Assembly: GCF_016907995.1 (NCBI RefSeq)
Contig: NZ_JAFBDA010000013.1
Coordinates: 1-64,000, forward strand
Direction: 5' to 3'
Source: Clostridium sardiniense
GTDB taxonomy: Bacteria > Bacillota > Clostridia > Clostridiales > Clostridiaceae
Length of the DNA stretch: 64,000 nt
Part shown: in pieces, positions 17,735 to 26,441 of the stretch
Layout: each line of letters starts with the position of its first letter
How positions within the stretch are numbered: the stretch's first letter is position 1
Program-made: the position numbers and the translations under genes
The notes under the pieces: generated by a model
What the model saw: only the letters and a program-made list of their open reading frames with translations
What the model was told of the DNA's origin: nothing
Databases searched by the model: none

Positions 17735-18946
17735 ATGAATAATGATGACAACTTAAATAAAGATTTAAATGACGGAATTGATGATAACACTAATAGAAGT
17801 GTTAATGACGATATGAACAATAATTATAATAATAGAAATTATAATTATGTAAATGAAAGTCCAGAACCTAAGAAGAAAAGGAGAGGTTCTAGAACCTTTG
17901 TAGTTGGCGCAATCATTGTCGTTGTAGCATTACTTGCTGGAATTTGTGGTAGTGGAGTAACATATTTCTTAATGAAGAACGATAATAAGGTAACTACTCA
18001 AAGTAAAGAGGGAAACGCACCAGATTTTAAGGATTCATCAGCTATGACAACCCAACAAGCATTTAATAAAGTAGCTCCAGCGGTAGTAATAGTTTCAACT
18101 AAAGGCTTAATGCAAAATGGAATTATACCACAAGAGGTTGAGGGGATAGGATCAGGATTCATAATAAATGAAGATGGAGATATATTAACTAACTACCATG
18201 TTGTTAAAGGAGCGCAAGAAGTTACAGTAACTTTAAGTACTGGTGAAGAGGTTAAGGCAAAGGTAGTTAATTATGATGAAACACAGGATATTGCAATGAT
18301 TAAGATGCAAGGTAAATTTAAAGTTCCAGCAGTTGCAGAACTTGGAGATTCATCTAAGCTTAAACCAGGTGAAGAAGTTATAGCAATAGGAACTCCTTTA
18401 TCAAAAGACTTTGCTCAAACAGTTACAAAAGGTGTTGTAAGTGCAGTTGGAAGAACAGTAAATACTGAAACTGGTAAACAAGTTAATTTAATTCAAACAG
18501 ACACAGCTATAAATCCAGGTAATAGTGGAGGACCTTTAGTTAATTCAGAAGGTCAAGTAGTGGGAATAAACACTTTAAAATTAGCTGGAGGAGCTGAAGG
18601 AATAGGATTTGCAATTCCAATAAATGAAGTTAAATCAAAACTAGATGTTTTATCAAAGCCTATATTAACTTTAGGAGTTAAGGTTAGAGAAGTAGATAAG
18701 AACTTATCAAAACAATATGATATTCCAGAAGGAATATATGTAGTTGAAGTAACTCCATTTTCACCAGCAGAAAAAGCAGGAATTAAACAAGGTGATGTTA
18801 TCACAGAGTTTGGTGGAAAAAAAGTAAAAACTCTTGAAGAGTTAAATGCTATTAAAAACACTAAGAAGGCTGGAGATAAGGTAAATGCTAAGATTATAAG
18901 AGACGGAAAAGCAAAAACAGTTGATATAACATTAGAAGCTCAATAG
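17735..18946 (+). CDS. htrA: HtrA/DegP-family membrane-anchored serine protease
   Basis: A cytoplasmic Asn/Asp-rich head (1-45) and one membrane segment (about 55-79) precede the trypsin-like domain with catalytic H155 (TNYHVV), D185 (QDIAMI) and S264 (GNSGGP). One C-terminal PDZ domain ends this 403-residue protein (about 310-400, GIYVVEVTPFSPAEKAGI). The family degrades misfolded proteins on the outer side of the membrane under stress. The Asn/Asp-rich head is longer and more repetitive than usual. AGGAGGT precedes the ATG. No two-component gene is adjacent, so regulation is not evident. Confidence 0.93.
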   Translation: MNNDDNLNKDLNDGIDDNTNRSVNDDMNNNYNNRNYNYVNESPEPKKKRRGSRTFVVGAIIVVVALLAGICGSGVTYFLMKNDNKVTTQSKEGNAPDFKDSSAMTTQQAFNKVAPAVVIVSTKGLMQNGIIPQEVEGIGSGFIINEDGDILTNYHVVKGAQEVTVTLSTGEEVKAKVVNYDETQDIAMIKMQGKFKVPAVAELGDSSKLKPGEEVIAIGTPLSKDFAQTVTKGVVSAVGRTVNTETGKQVNLIQTDTAINPGNSGGPLVNSEGQVVGINTLKLAGGAEGIGFAIPINEVKSKLDVLSKPILTLGVKVREVDKNLSKQYDIPEGIYVVEVTPFSPAEKAGIKQGDVITEFGGKKVKTLEELNAIKNTKKAGDKVNAKIIRDGKAKTVDITLEAQ

Positions 18947-18958
18947 AAAATATGAATG

Positions 18959-19008
18959 AATACACGCTAATTTTAAGAAAAATATAAATTAGTGTGTATT
19001 ATTTTTTT
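18959..19008 (+). terminator. Intrinsic terminator of htrA
   Basis: AATACACGCTAATTT (18959-18973) pairs with AAATTAGTGTGTATT (18986-19000) with one G-T pair, and seven T residues follow. Confidence 0.85.
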
Positions 19009-19072
19009 GTGTGTACAAAAAGGTTTACCTATATAGTATAATTGATTATAGTTTTGAGAAAGGGAGGATTTT

Positions 19073-21802
19073 ATGAGTAAGATTAATGAGGTCTATCAAT
19101 CATTATTAGACCTTCAAGCACAAGAAAATAGAGGTGTAACGGCACAAGAACTAAGTGAATACATAAATTCAAATAGGGCAAATGTATCAAGATATTTAAA
19201 TAAATTGTATTCTGATGGAAAAGTAACTAAAGAAGAAGGAAGACCAGTAAGATATGCATCAATTAACACAATAAAAGAAAAGGAAACTGTTCAAGAGAGA
19301 AAACCTTTAAAAGTAAATTCAGGTGATAATAGTTTAGATATGATGGTTGGTGCAAATCAAAGCCTACAAGTACCTATTCAGCAGGCAAAGGCTGCAATGA
19401 TGTATCCACCTAGAGGATTACATACTTTAATTCTTGGAGAAACAGGTGTAGGTAAATCGATGTTTGCAGAACTTATGTATCAGTTTGCAAAGGAAGATAA
19501 TTTGCTAGATAAAGATGCACCATTTATAAGGTTTAATTGTGCAGATTATGCAGATAATCCTCAGCTTGTAATTGCTCAAATTTTTGGGGTGAAAAAAGGA
19601 GCGTATACAGGTGCTGATAAAGATAAAGAGGGATTGCTTAAAAAGGCAAATGGAGGAATAATATTTCTAGATGAAATTCATAGATTATCTCCTCAAGGAC
19701 AAGAAATGTTATTTACATATATAGATAAAGGGTATTTTAGACCGCTTGGTGATACTGATAATCCAATATATTCAGATGCTCAAATTATTGCAGCAACAAC
19801 AGAGGATCCAAAGTCTTATCTTTTAAAGACATTTACTAGAAGAATTCCAATGTCAATAACACTTCCATCTCTTAAGGAGCGAAGTGCGGGTGAAAGATAT
19901 CATTTACTAGAGCAATTCATAAAAGCAGAATCACATAGATTAGGCGATAGTATATATTTTAATAAAAATGCCCTTATTTCATTTTTATTATATGATTGTC
20001 CAAACAATATAGGGCAATTAAAGAGTGATATACAACTTGCATGTGCAAAGGCTTTTTTAAATTATAAAGCAAATAATAAAGATTTTATAATAGTTGAGCA
20101 AGGAGATTTACATCCAAGAGTAAATAGGGGGCTTATGAATCTTCAAGATCGTAGAAAAGAAATTGATGAGCTATTAGGAGGCGCTTCAGACGTTTTAAGA
20201 TTTTCATATAATGATGATAATATAATAAATCTTATGGATGAAGAAGAAGAAAATATTAAAGGCGATTATTTTTACGATATTATAGAAAACAAATTAGATT
20301 ACCTGAAGAAAAAAGGTATGGAAGAAGAAGAAATAAATCAAATAATAAATATAGATATAGAAAGCTATTTTGAAAAATATATAAGGGATCTTCCAGAAGA
20401 GGTAAGAAAAGAAGAGATAACCAAGATCGTTAGCGAAGATATTGCTAATATGGTAGAAGAAATATTAAATATGGCTTCAGAGAAGTTAAATACTCATTAC
20501 GATGAAAAAGTGTATTTTGGATTAGCATTACATCTTCAAGGAAGTTTAGAGAGAATAAAGCAAGGAAATAAGATATATCATCCTAAATTAAATTTTGTTA
20601 GGTCTCAATACTCTAATGAATTCATGGTTGCAATGGAAGCTGCTAAAAAGATTGATGATAAATTTAATATACAAGTACCACTTGATGAGATAGGATATCT
20701 TACAATGTTCTTAGCAGCAAAGCCTTATGAGTTTGATGAGAAAAAAGAAGGTAAGGTTGGAGTAATTGTAATAATGCATGGACATTCAACTGCATCTAGT
20801 ATGGTTGAGGTTGCAAATAAATTAATTGGAGAGATTCATGTAAATGCACTTGATATGCCATTAAGTATGAAGGCTGAAAAGATGTATGAGCTAGCAAAAG
20901 AAAAGGTAAAAGAAATAGATGAAGGAAAAGGTGTCATTTTATTAGTTGATATGGGCTCTTTAACTAATTTTGGTGAGATGATTAAGGATGAGACTAACAT
21001 AGATGTAAAAACAATAGATATGATAAGTACACTTGCAGTTATTGAAGCTGGACGAAAAGCTCTAAATGGAAGAAAAATAGATGAGATATGCAAAGCTTGT
21101 TTAGAAATCAGTAGATTTGGATTAAAACGAGAAAAAAATACAAAGATTGAGAAAGAGAAAGTAATAGTTACAACATGTTTTACTGGAGAAGGATCGGCTG
21201 AAAAATTAAGGCAATTAATAGTTAGTGGAATCAATAATCCAAATGTAAAAGTTAAACCACTAAACATATTAGATAGAGATGACTTTATTAAAAATGTGGA
21301 TAATTTAAAGAAATATAGCAATATTTTAGCAATAGTTGGTACTGTTAATTTAAATGTAGAGGGAATACCATTTATATCAGCGCCAGATATTCTAGCAGGA
21401 GATGGATTATCAGTACTAGAGAATTTTATAAGCCAAGAAGAAGACTTTCAGAAGATAGCGAATTCAATAGATGCTCAATTAGAAGAAGTAGATGGAGAAT
21501 ATCTTGTTAAAATAGTAAGAGAAGCTATTCAAGAAGTACAAGAGAATCTAAATATTAAAATATCACATGAAGTAGCTGTTGGTATGGTAATTCATATATG
21601 TTTCTTAATTGAAAAAATAATTGAGAGTGGAAAGAGAAAGAAATTTGATAATTTAAATGATTTTAGAAATAAACATAATAGAGAATTTATACTTATAAGA
21701 CAAAATCTTAGAAAGCTTGAAGTTAATTATAATATAAAGATAAGTGAAGACGATCTAGCATTTATAGTTAGAATGTTTTTAGAAAATATAGTCTCTGTGT
21801 AG
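19073..21802 (+). CDS. LevR/ManR-type sigma-54 activator with PTS regulation domains
   Basis: The 909-residue protein has, in order: an N-terminal winged-helix DNA-binding domain (1-65), an AAA+ domain with Walker A GETGVGKS (122-129), the sigma-54 contact loop GAYTGA (176-181) and DEIH (200-203), a PTS regulation domain (about 465-560), an EIIA-Man-like domain with a phosphorylatable His in MHGHST near 570, and a final PRD (about 815-909). Such proteins activate sigma-54 promoters of PTS operons when sugar is present, under control by PTS phosphorylation. A -24/-12 promoter and a PTS operon follow directly, so they are its clear targets. Confidence 0.93.
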   Translation: MSKINEVYQSLLDLQAQENRGVTAQELSEYINSNRANVSRYLNKLYSDGKVTKEEGRPVRYASINTIKEKETVQERKPLKVNSGDNSLDMMVGANQSLQVPIQQAKAAMMYPPRGLHTLILGETGVGKSMFAELMYQFAKEDNLLDKDAPFIRFNCADYADNPQLVIAQIFGVKKGAYTGADKDKEGLLKKANGGIIFLDEIHRLSPQGQEMLFTYIDKGYFRPLGDTDNPIYSDAQIIAATTEDPKSYLLKTFTRRIPMSITLPSLKERSAGERYHLLEQFIKAESHRLGDSIYFNKNALISFLLYDCPNNIGQLKSDIQLACAKAFLNYKANNKDFIIVEQGDLHPRVNRGLMNLQDRRKEIDELLGGASDVLRFSYNDDNIINLMDEEEENIKGDYFYDIIENKLDYLKKKGMEEEEINQIINIDIESYFEKYIRDLPEEVRKEEITKIVSEDIANMVEEILNMASEKLNTHYDEKVYFGLALHLQGSLERIKQGNKIYHPKLNFVRSQYSNEFMVAMEAAKKIDDKFNIQVPLDEIGYLTMFLAAKPYEFDEKKEGKVGVIVIMHGHSTASSMVEVANKLIGEIHVNALDMPLSMKAEKMYELAKEKVKEIDEGKGVILLVDMGSLTNFGEMIKDETNIDVKTIDMISTLAVIEAGRKALNGRKIDEICKACLEISRFGLKREKNTKIEKEKVIVTTCFTGEGSAEKLRQLIVSGINNPNVKVKPLNILDRDDFIKNVDNLKKYSNILAIVGTVNLNVEGIPFISAPDILAGDGLSVLENFISQEEDFQKIANSIDAQLEEVDGEYLVKIVREAIQEVQENLNIKISHEVAVGMVIHICFLIEKIIESGKRKKFDNLNDFRNKHNREFILIRQNLRKLEVNYNIKISEDDLAFIVRMFLENIVSV

Positions 21803-21825
21803 AGTGTAAAAAGTGTGTAAAGTGT

Positions 21826-21870
21826 AAAGTTTGTAGTGTGTAATTTAAATTGCACACTACAAACTTTTTT
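21826..21870 (+). terminator. Intrinsic terminator after the levR-like gene
   Basis: A 15-bp stem, AAAGTTTGTAGTGTG (21826-21840) with CACACTACAAACTTT (21853-21867), ends in a T-run. It isolates the activator gene from the sigma-54 operon. Confidence 0.88.
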
Positions 21871-21937
21871 ATTAAGATGAAAGTTAGTAAATAAGCCATA
21901 GTTACAAAAAAATAAAAAAATTTTTTTCGAGAATATT

Positions 21938-21954
21938 TTGGCATGCAATTTGCT
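21938..21954 (+). promoter_or_regulatory. Sigma-54 (-24/-12) promoter of the PTS/amino-sugar operon
   Basis: TTGGCATGCAATTTGCT matches the sigma-54 consensus: GG at 21940-21941 and GC at 21952-21953 have the required spacing. Transcription should start near 21965, giving a leader of about 85 bases before the IIB gene. The gene just upstream encodes a GAYTGA-bearing activator. Confidence 0.9.
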
Positions 21955-22050
21955 ATATATAAATAGTGTAAAGGAACACAAAACGAAAAAGTAAAATAAT
22001 AAAATATAATATAAAAAATATAAAGTTTAAATCTTAAGGAGGAATTTATT

Positions 22051-22362
22051 ATGAAAAAAATATTATTATGTTGTTCAGCAGGGATGTCAACAAGTTTATT
22101 AGTAACAAAGATGCAAGCAGCTGCAAAGGAACAAGGGATTGAATGTTTAATAAACGCTTATTCAGAAGCAGACGTTAAGAATCACGAAGATGAAATGGAA
22201 GTATTATTATTAGGACCGCAAGTTAGATTCTTATTAAATAAAATGAAATCAAAATATGAACCAATGGGAATTCCTGTTGATGTAATAAATACAGTAGATT
22301 ATGGAACAATGAATGGCGCAAAAGTTTTAGCACATGCATTAAAATTAATCGATGAAAAATAA
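22051..22362 (+). CDS. PTS system IIB component, lactose/cellobiose/chitobiose family
   Basis: This is a single IIB domain of 103 residues, the normal family size. The phospho-cysteine is Cys8 in LLCCSAGMSTSLL. It takes phosphate from IIA and passes it to the incoming disaccharide on a IIC permease. It is the first gene of the sigma-54 operon, behind AAGGAGG. No IIC gene is present in the operon, so it must work with a permease encoded elsewhere or have a regulatory role. Confidence 0.93.
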   Translation: MKKILLCCSAGMSTSLLVTKMQAAAKEQGIECLINAYSEADVKNHEDEMEVLLLGPQVRFLLNKMKSKYEPMGIPVDVINTVDYGTMNGAKVLAHALKLIDEK

Positions 22363-22421
22363 GATTCAGTAGATCGTAACTGTGTCAAAATTTTGGCAAT
22401 ATGAAGGGGAGTTAGGGACAC

Positions 22422-22718
22422 ATGGAAGAAATAATTTTAAACTTAATAATGCATAGTGGAGAAGCTAGAAGCTATGCAATGGAAGCTATGGAACTTGCAA
22501 AAAGTGGAGATATTGAAGGTGCTAGAGGATTAATTGAGAAATCAAATGAAGAGTTAGGACTTGCTCATCATTCACAAACTAGCTTAATACAAGGTGAAGC
22601 TGGAGGTCAAAAAGCAGAATTTTCATTATTATTAATTCATGCTCAAGATCATTTAATGACAACTATGACATTAAAAGATTTAGCAAGTCAAATAATTGAC
22701 ATACATGCAAGACTATAA
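22422..22718 (+). CDS. PTS system IIA component, lactose/cellobiose/chitobiose family
   Basis: This helical IIA protein of 98 residues has the phosphorylation site in LIHAQDHLMT (His73, with His77 close by) and the HHSQTSLIQ segment of the family. It accepts phosphate from HPr and hands it to IIB. The gene follows IIB by 59 bases, with GGGGAG ten bases before the ATG. A strong hairpin follows the stop. Confidence 0.93.
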   Translation: MEEIILNLIMHSGEARSYAMEAMELAKSGDIEGARGLIEKSNEELGLAHHSQTSLIQGEAGGQKAEFSLLLIHAQDHLMTTMTLKDLASQIIDIHARL

Positions 22719-22736
22719 TCTATAGCATTTTAAATA

Positions 22737-22765
22737 TGAACTCTAATGGTAAGCATTAGAGTTCA
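22737..22765 (+). other. Intercistronic 12-bp hairpin
   Basis: TGAACTCTAATG (22737-22748) pairs perfectly with CATTAGAGTTCA (22754-22765) around GTAAG. No T-run follows, so it is unlikely to be a full terminator. It may protect the 3' end of the IIB-IIA message, or mark a processing site that lets PTS and enzyme genes be made in different amounts. Confidence 0.6.
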
Positions 22766-22794
22766 TTAATTATATGTTAAGGAGATTAAAAATT

Positions 22795-23688
22795 ATGAAA
22801 TATATAATTGGTGTTGATGGCGGAGGTACTAAAACTGAAGCTGTAGCTTATAGCTTAGATGGAGAAGTTTTAGCTAAAAGCTTAACTGGCTTTGGGAATT
22901 TGCTTAATGATGAGAAAGAAGCCTTAAATAATATAACTAGCGCTGTTAACGAAATATTAGATAAGTTAAGTATAGATGGGTTAGAGGGTATATATCTTGG
23001 TATTGCAGGTTCAGAGGTATCTGATAATGCTAAAAAGATACAAAATGAGATTAAGTCAAAGTTTGATTTAGATTCAGTTATTATGAATGATGGAGATTTA
23101 GCTTTAAAAGCGTTACTAAAGGGTGAAGATGGAATACTTGTTATAGCAGGTACTGGTTCTACAGCCTTTGGTATAAATAGCACAAAGCAGGCTAGATGTG
23201 GTGGATGGGGCCATATATTAGGCGATGAAGGAAGTGCATATAAGATTTCAATTGAAGCATTTAAAAGAATGATTTATGAATATGATTTTGGTTTAGGAAG
23301 AAGTGAACTTTCACAATCAATACTTGATGAACTTAATGTTCAAGAAGTTGATGAAGTAATTGGATTTATCTACTCAGCAACAAAGGATGAGATAGCAGGA
23401 TTTGCGGGATTAGTATCTAAATATGCAGAAAAAGGTGATGAATATGCTAGGAGCATATTAGAAACTGAAGGGATTGCACTTGCAAAGGATGCAGAAAGAG
23501 TATTTAAGAGTCTAGATTTTAATAAGTGTAAAATAGGCCTTGTTGGAGGTGCTATAAAAAAATCTAAAATATTGAGAGATGCATTTGAAGAATATTTAAA
23601 CAAGAATATAAATGTTGTTGAATTTGTAGATGAAGATGTATCAGCAGCAAAGGGCGCATACTATATATACAATAACAGTGTAAGGTAG
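22795..23688 (+). CDS. BadF-family amino-sugar kinase (NagK/MurK-like)
   Basis: The protein has 297 residues. The actin-like ATPase fold is shown by GVDGGGTKTEA (6-16), a second phosphate motif AGTGSTAFG near 120, and a late GLVGGAIKKS. Family members phosphorylate GlcNAc, GlcN or MurNAc; a clostridial member, MurK, acts on both GlcNAc and MurNAc. The neighbour MupG-like enzyme would release free GlcNAc, giving this kinase a substrate. AAGGAG lies inside the longer frame that begins at 22774, so the ATG at 22795 is chosen. Confidence 0.82.
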   Translation: MKYIIGVDGGGTKTEAVAYSLDGEVLAKSLTGFGNLLNDEKEALNNITSAVNEILDKLSIDGLEGIYLGIAGSEVSDNAKKIQNEIKSKFDLDSVIMNDGDLALKALLKGEDGILVIAGTGSTAFGINSTKQARCGGWGHILGDEGSAYKISIEAFKRMIYEYDFGLGRSELSQSILDELNVQEVDEVIGFIYSATKDEIAGFAGLVSKYAEKGDEYARSILETEGIALAKDAERVFKSLDFNKCKIGLVGGAIKKSKILRDAFEEYLNKNINVVEFVDEDVSAAKGAYYIYNNSVR

Positions 23689-23719
23689 AAAGATTTAGAA
23701 GGTATTGGAGGACATATTA

Positions 23720-24808
23720 ATGAAGAGATTAGGTATTTCAGTATATCCAGGACATCGTCCAATTGATGAGATATTAGAATATATAGAACTTGCCGCAAAG
23801 TATGGATTTGAAAGAATTTTCACATGCCTTTTATCAGCAGAAGGAAAATCAATAGAAGATATTGTAGAAGAGTTCAAAGTTATGCTTAATGTAGCAAATA
23901 AACATAGCATGGAAGTTATAGCCGACTTAGATCCAACGGTATTTAATAATTTAGGAGCTAGTATCACGGATCTTAAAGTATTTAAGGATATGGGACTTAG
24001 TGGAATAAGATTAGATATGGGATTCTCAGGTAATGAAGAAGCTATAATGACTTTTAATAAATATGGATTAAAGGTAGAACTTAATATGAGCAATGGGACT
24101 AAGTATGTTGATAATATAGTTTCATATAGACCAAATTTAAATAATTTATATGGATGTCATAATTTCTATCCTCATGTCTATACAGGACTTTCATACGATC
24201 ATTTTATAAAATGTAGTAAGCAATTTAAAGAACTTGGAATAAAGACTGCCGCATTTGTAAATTCCCCTAAGGCGGAGTTTGGACCATGGCCAGTATCAGA
24301 AGGACTTTGTACATTAGAAATGCATAGAGATATGCCTATAGATGTACAAGCTAAACATTTATTTGCAACAGGTTTAATTGATGATGTAATAATAGCTAAC
24401 TGTTTTGCATCAGAAGAGGAGCTTAAAGCATTAAGTGAAATTAATAAAGAAATGTTAGAACTTTCTGTTGAATTAGAAGAAGGTATACCAGAACTACAAA
24501 AGAAGATAGTTCTTGAAGAATTTCACTTTAACAGAGGGGATGTTTCAGATTATGTTATAAGATCAACTCAATCAAGAGTTAAATATAAAGGGGAAAGCTT
24601 TGCTCCATTTAATACGAAAGATATGGAGAAGGGTGATATCTTAATAGAATCAGATCTTTATACAAGGTATGCTGGAGAGCTTCAAGTTGCAATAAAAGAA
24701 ATGAAAAATAGTGGTAAAACTAATGTAGTTGGAAGAGTTGTAGAAGATGAACAATTCTTATTAGATTATATTGAACCATGGAGTAAATTCGCATTTAAAT
24801 TAAAATAA
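23720..24808 (+). CDS. DUF871 / MupG-like 6-phospho-N-acetylmuramidase
   Basis: The 362-residue protein begins KRLGISVYPGHRP and continues as a TIM-barrel-like DUF871 protein with a small C-terminal cyclophilin-like domain (roughly 245-362). The family founder MupG cleaves MurNAc-6-phosphate-GlcNAc from peptidoglycan turnover in the cytoplasm. The assignment is by family; other DUF871 members may act on other phospho-disaccharides. TTG at 23705 overlaps the ribosome site, so the ATG at 23720 behind GGAGG is used. It lies between the kinase and GH4 genes. Confidence 0.82.
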   Translation: MKRLGISVYPGHRPIDEILEYIELAAKYGFERIFTCLLSAEGKSIEDIVEEFKVMLNVANKHSMEVIADLDPTVFNNLGASITDLKVFKDMGLSGIRLDMGFSGNEEAIMTFNKYGLKVELNMSNGTKYVDNIVSYRPNLNNLYGCHNFYPHVYTGLSYDHFIKCSKQFKELGIKTAAFVNSPKAEFGPWPVSEGLCTLEMHRDMPIDVQAKHLFATGLIDDVIIANCFASEEELKALSEINKEMLELSVELEEGIPELQKKIVLEEFHFNRGDVSDYVIRSTQSRVKYKGESFAPFNTKDMEKGDILIESDLYTRYAGELQVAIKEMKNSGKTNVVGRVVEDEQFLLDYIEPWSKFAFKLK

Positions 24809-24821
24809 TTTAAATATCATT

Positions 24822-24853
24822 AGGCTATGGGGATATTAATACCATAGCCTTTT
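24822..24853 (+). terminator. Hairpin with short T-run, possible weak terminator
   Basis: AGGCTATGG (24822-24830) pairs with CCATAGCCT (24842-24850), followed by only four T residues in all. It separates the MupG-like and GH4 genes and may reduce, not stop, transcription. Confidence 0.55.
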
Positions 24854-24908
24854 AGATTAAAATCTTACAAAAGAAAATTACAGATTATTAAGTAAAGAGG
24901 TGTAGAGA

Positions 24909-26243
24909 ATGAACAAAAAAGGAATAAAAATAGTTACTATTGGTGGAGGGTCAAGTTATACTCCAGAATTAGTAGAAGGATTTATTAAGAGATATGATAA
25001 GCTACCTGTAAGGGAATTATGGCTTGTAGATATAGAAGAAGGAAAAGAAAAGCTTGAGATAGTAGGAAACCTTGCTAAGAGAATGGTTAAAAAAGCTGGA
25101 ATTCCTATGGAAATTCATTTAACTTTAGATAGAAGAGAAGCTTTAAAGGATGCTGATTTTGTTACAACTCAAATTAGAGTAGGTCTTTTAGATGCAAGAA
25201 TTAAGGATGAAAGAATTCCATTAAGTCATGGCGTTATAGGACAGGAAACAAATGGTGCAGGGGGTATGTTTAAAGCAGTAAGAACAATACCTGTAATCTT
25301 AGATATAGATAAAGATATGTCAGAACTTTGCCCAAATGCTTGGCTTATAAACTTCTCAAATCCAGCAGGTATGGTAACAGAAGCATTACTTAGACACGGT
25401 AGAAATAAAAAAGTCATAGGACTTTGTAATGTTCCAATAGGAATGGAAAAGGCAGCAGCAGATATGTTAGGTGTTGACCATTCAAGAGTAAGATTTGACT
25501 TCTTTGGATTAAATCATATGGTATTTGGAAAGAACATTTATGTTGATGGAGAAAATGTAACTAGTAAAGTTATAGATTCTATTGCTGAAGGTAAACTTGG
25601 ATCAATAGTTAAAAATGTAAAAGATTTTGGATGGGATGCTGACTTTATTAAAGCATTAGGAATGATGCCTTGTCCATATCATAGATACTATTTCCAAACT
25701 GCACAAATGTTAGAAGATGAATTAAAAGAATTCTCAAAAGGAGAAACAAGAGCAGAAGTAGTTAAGAGATTAGAAGCTGATTTATTTGATTTATATAAAG
25801 ATGAAAATCTTGATATTAAACCACCTCAATTAGAAAAAAGAGGAGGAGCTTACTACTCAGATGCAGCTTGTAGATTAATTTATTCAATTTATAATGATGA
25901 GGGAGATATTCAACCAATTGATGTTAGAAATGGTGGAGCTCTTGAAGGAATAGATGATGATTCCGCTGTAGAAATATCATGTATGATTACAAAAGATGGT
26001 CCAAAGCCATTAGCTATGGGAGAAATTCCTGTATCAGTAAATGGATTAATTCAAACAGTTAAATCATTTGAAAGACTAGTTGTAGAAGCAGCTGTTACAG
26101 GAGATTATCATAAGGCGTTAATGGCACTTTGTATGAATCCATTAATACCTTCAGAAAGTATGGCTAAGACTCTTCTAGATGAATTATTAGAAGCACACAA
26201 AGATTATTTGCCACAATTTAAAGAATATTTTGAAGGTAAATAA
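24909..26243 (+). CDS. GH4-family 6-phospho-beta-glucosidase
   Basis: A 444-residue GH4 enzyme with the NAD-binding start VTIGGGSSYTPE (9-20), the metal-binding Cys173 in GLCNVP and His203 in GLNHM, and NFSNPAGM near 148-155. GH4 enzymes use NAD and a divalent metal to split phosphorylated disaccharides by oxidation and elimination. Close relatives cut cellobiose-6-phosphate or chitobiose-6-phosphate delivered by a Lac-family PTS, matching the IIA/IIB genes here. It ends the operon. Confidence 0.9.
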   Translation: MNKKGIKIVTIGGGSSYTPELVEGFIKRYDKLPVRELWLVDIEEGKEKLEIVGNLAKRMVKKAGIPMEIHLTLDRREALKDADFVTTQIRVGLLDARIKDERIPLSHGVIGQETNGAGGMFKAVRTIPVILDIDKDMSELCPNAWLINFSNPAGMVTEALLRHGRNKKVIGLCNVPIGMEKAAADMLGVDHSRVRFDFFGLNHMVFGKNIYVDGENVTSKVIDSIAEGKLGSIVKNVKDFGWDADFIKALGMMPCPYHRYYFQTAQMLEDELKEFSKGETRAEVVKRLEADLFDLYKDENLDIKPPQLEKRGGAYYSDAACRLIYSIYNDEGDIQPIDVRNGGALEGIDDDSAVEISCMITKDGPKPLAMGEIPVSVNGLIQTVKSFERLVVEAAVTGDYHKALMALCMNPLIPSESMAKTLLDELLEAHKDYLPQFKEYFEGK

Positions 26244-26292
26244 AAAAGACTTGTTATAAAAAGAGTGAATCTATAAAGTAAATTATTATAAA

Positions 26293-26324
26293 AAAAGAGC
26301 CTATTTATATGGGTTCTTTTTTTT
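26293..26324 (+). terminator. Intrinsic terminator of the PTS/amino-sugar operon
   Basis: AAAAGAGCC (26293-26301) pairs with GGTTCTTTT allowing one G-T pair, and T residues continue to 26324. Confidence 0.75.
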
Positions 26325-26400
26325 ATGTATTAATATATTTTATTATTATATATAAATGAATAGAAAGTGAATGATATTGGAATAAAATATGAATAAGTTA

Positions 26401-26409
26401 TGATATAAT
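26401..26409 (+). promoter_or_regulatory. Extended -10 promoter of degV
   Basis: TGA-TATAAT lies 33 bases before the ATG of the next gene, with no clear -35. Confidence 0.55.
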
Positions 26410-26441
26410 TGTTCTAGATTATTCAAATTTTGGAGGTAAGA

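Noticed and set aside
22390..22412. TTTTGGCA followed by GG-rich sequence before the IIA gene, resembling a second sigma-54 promoter
   Set aside because: The GC dinucleotide at -12 spacing is missing; only the -24-like half is present.
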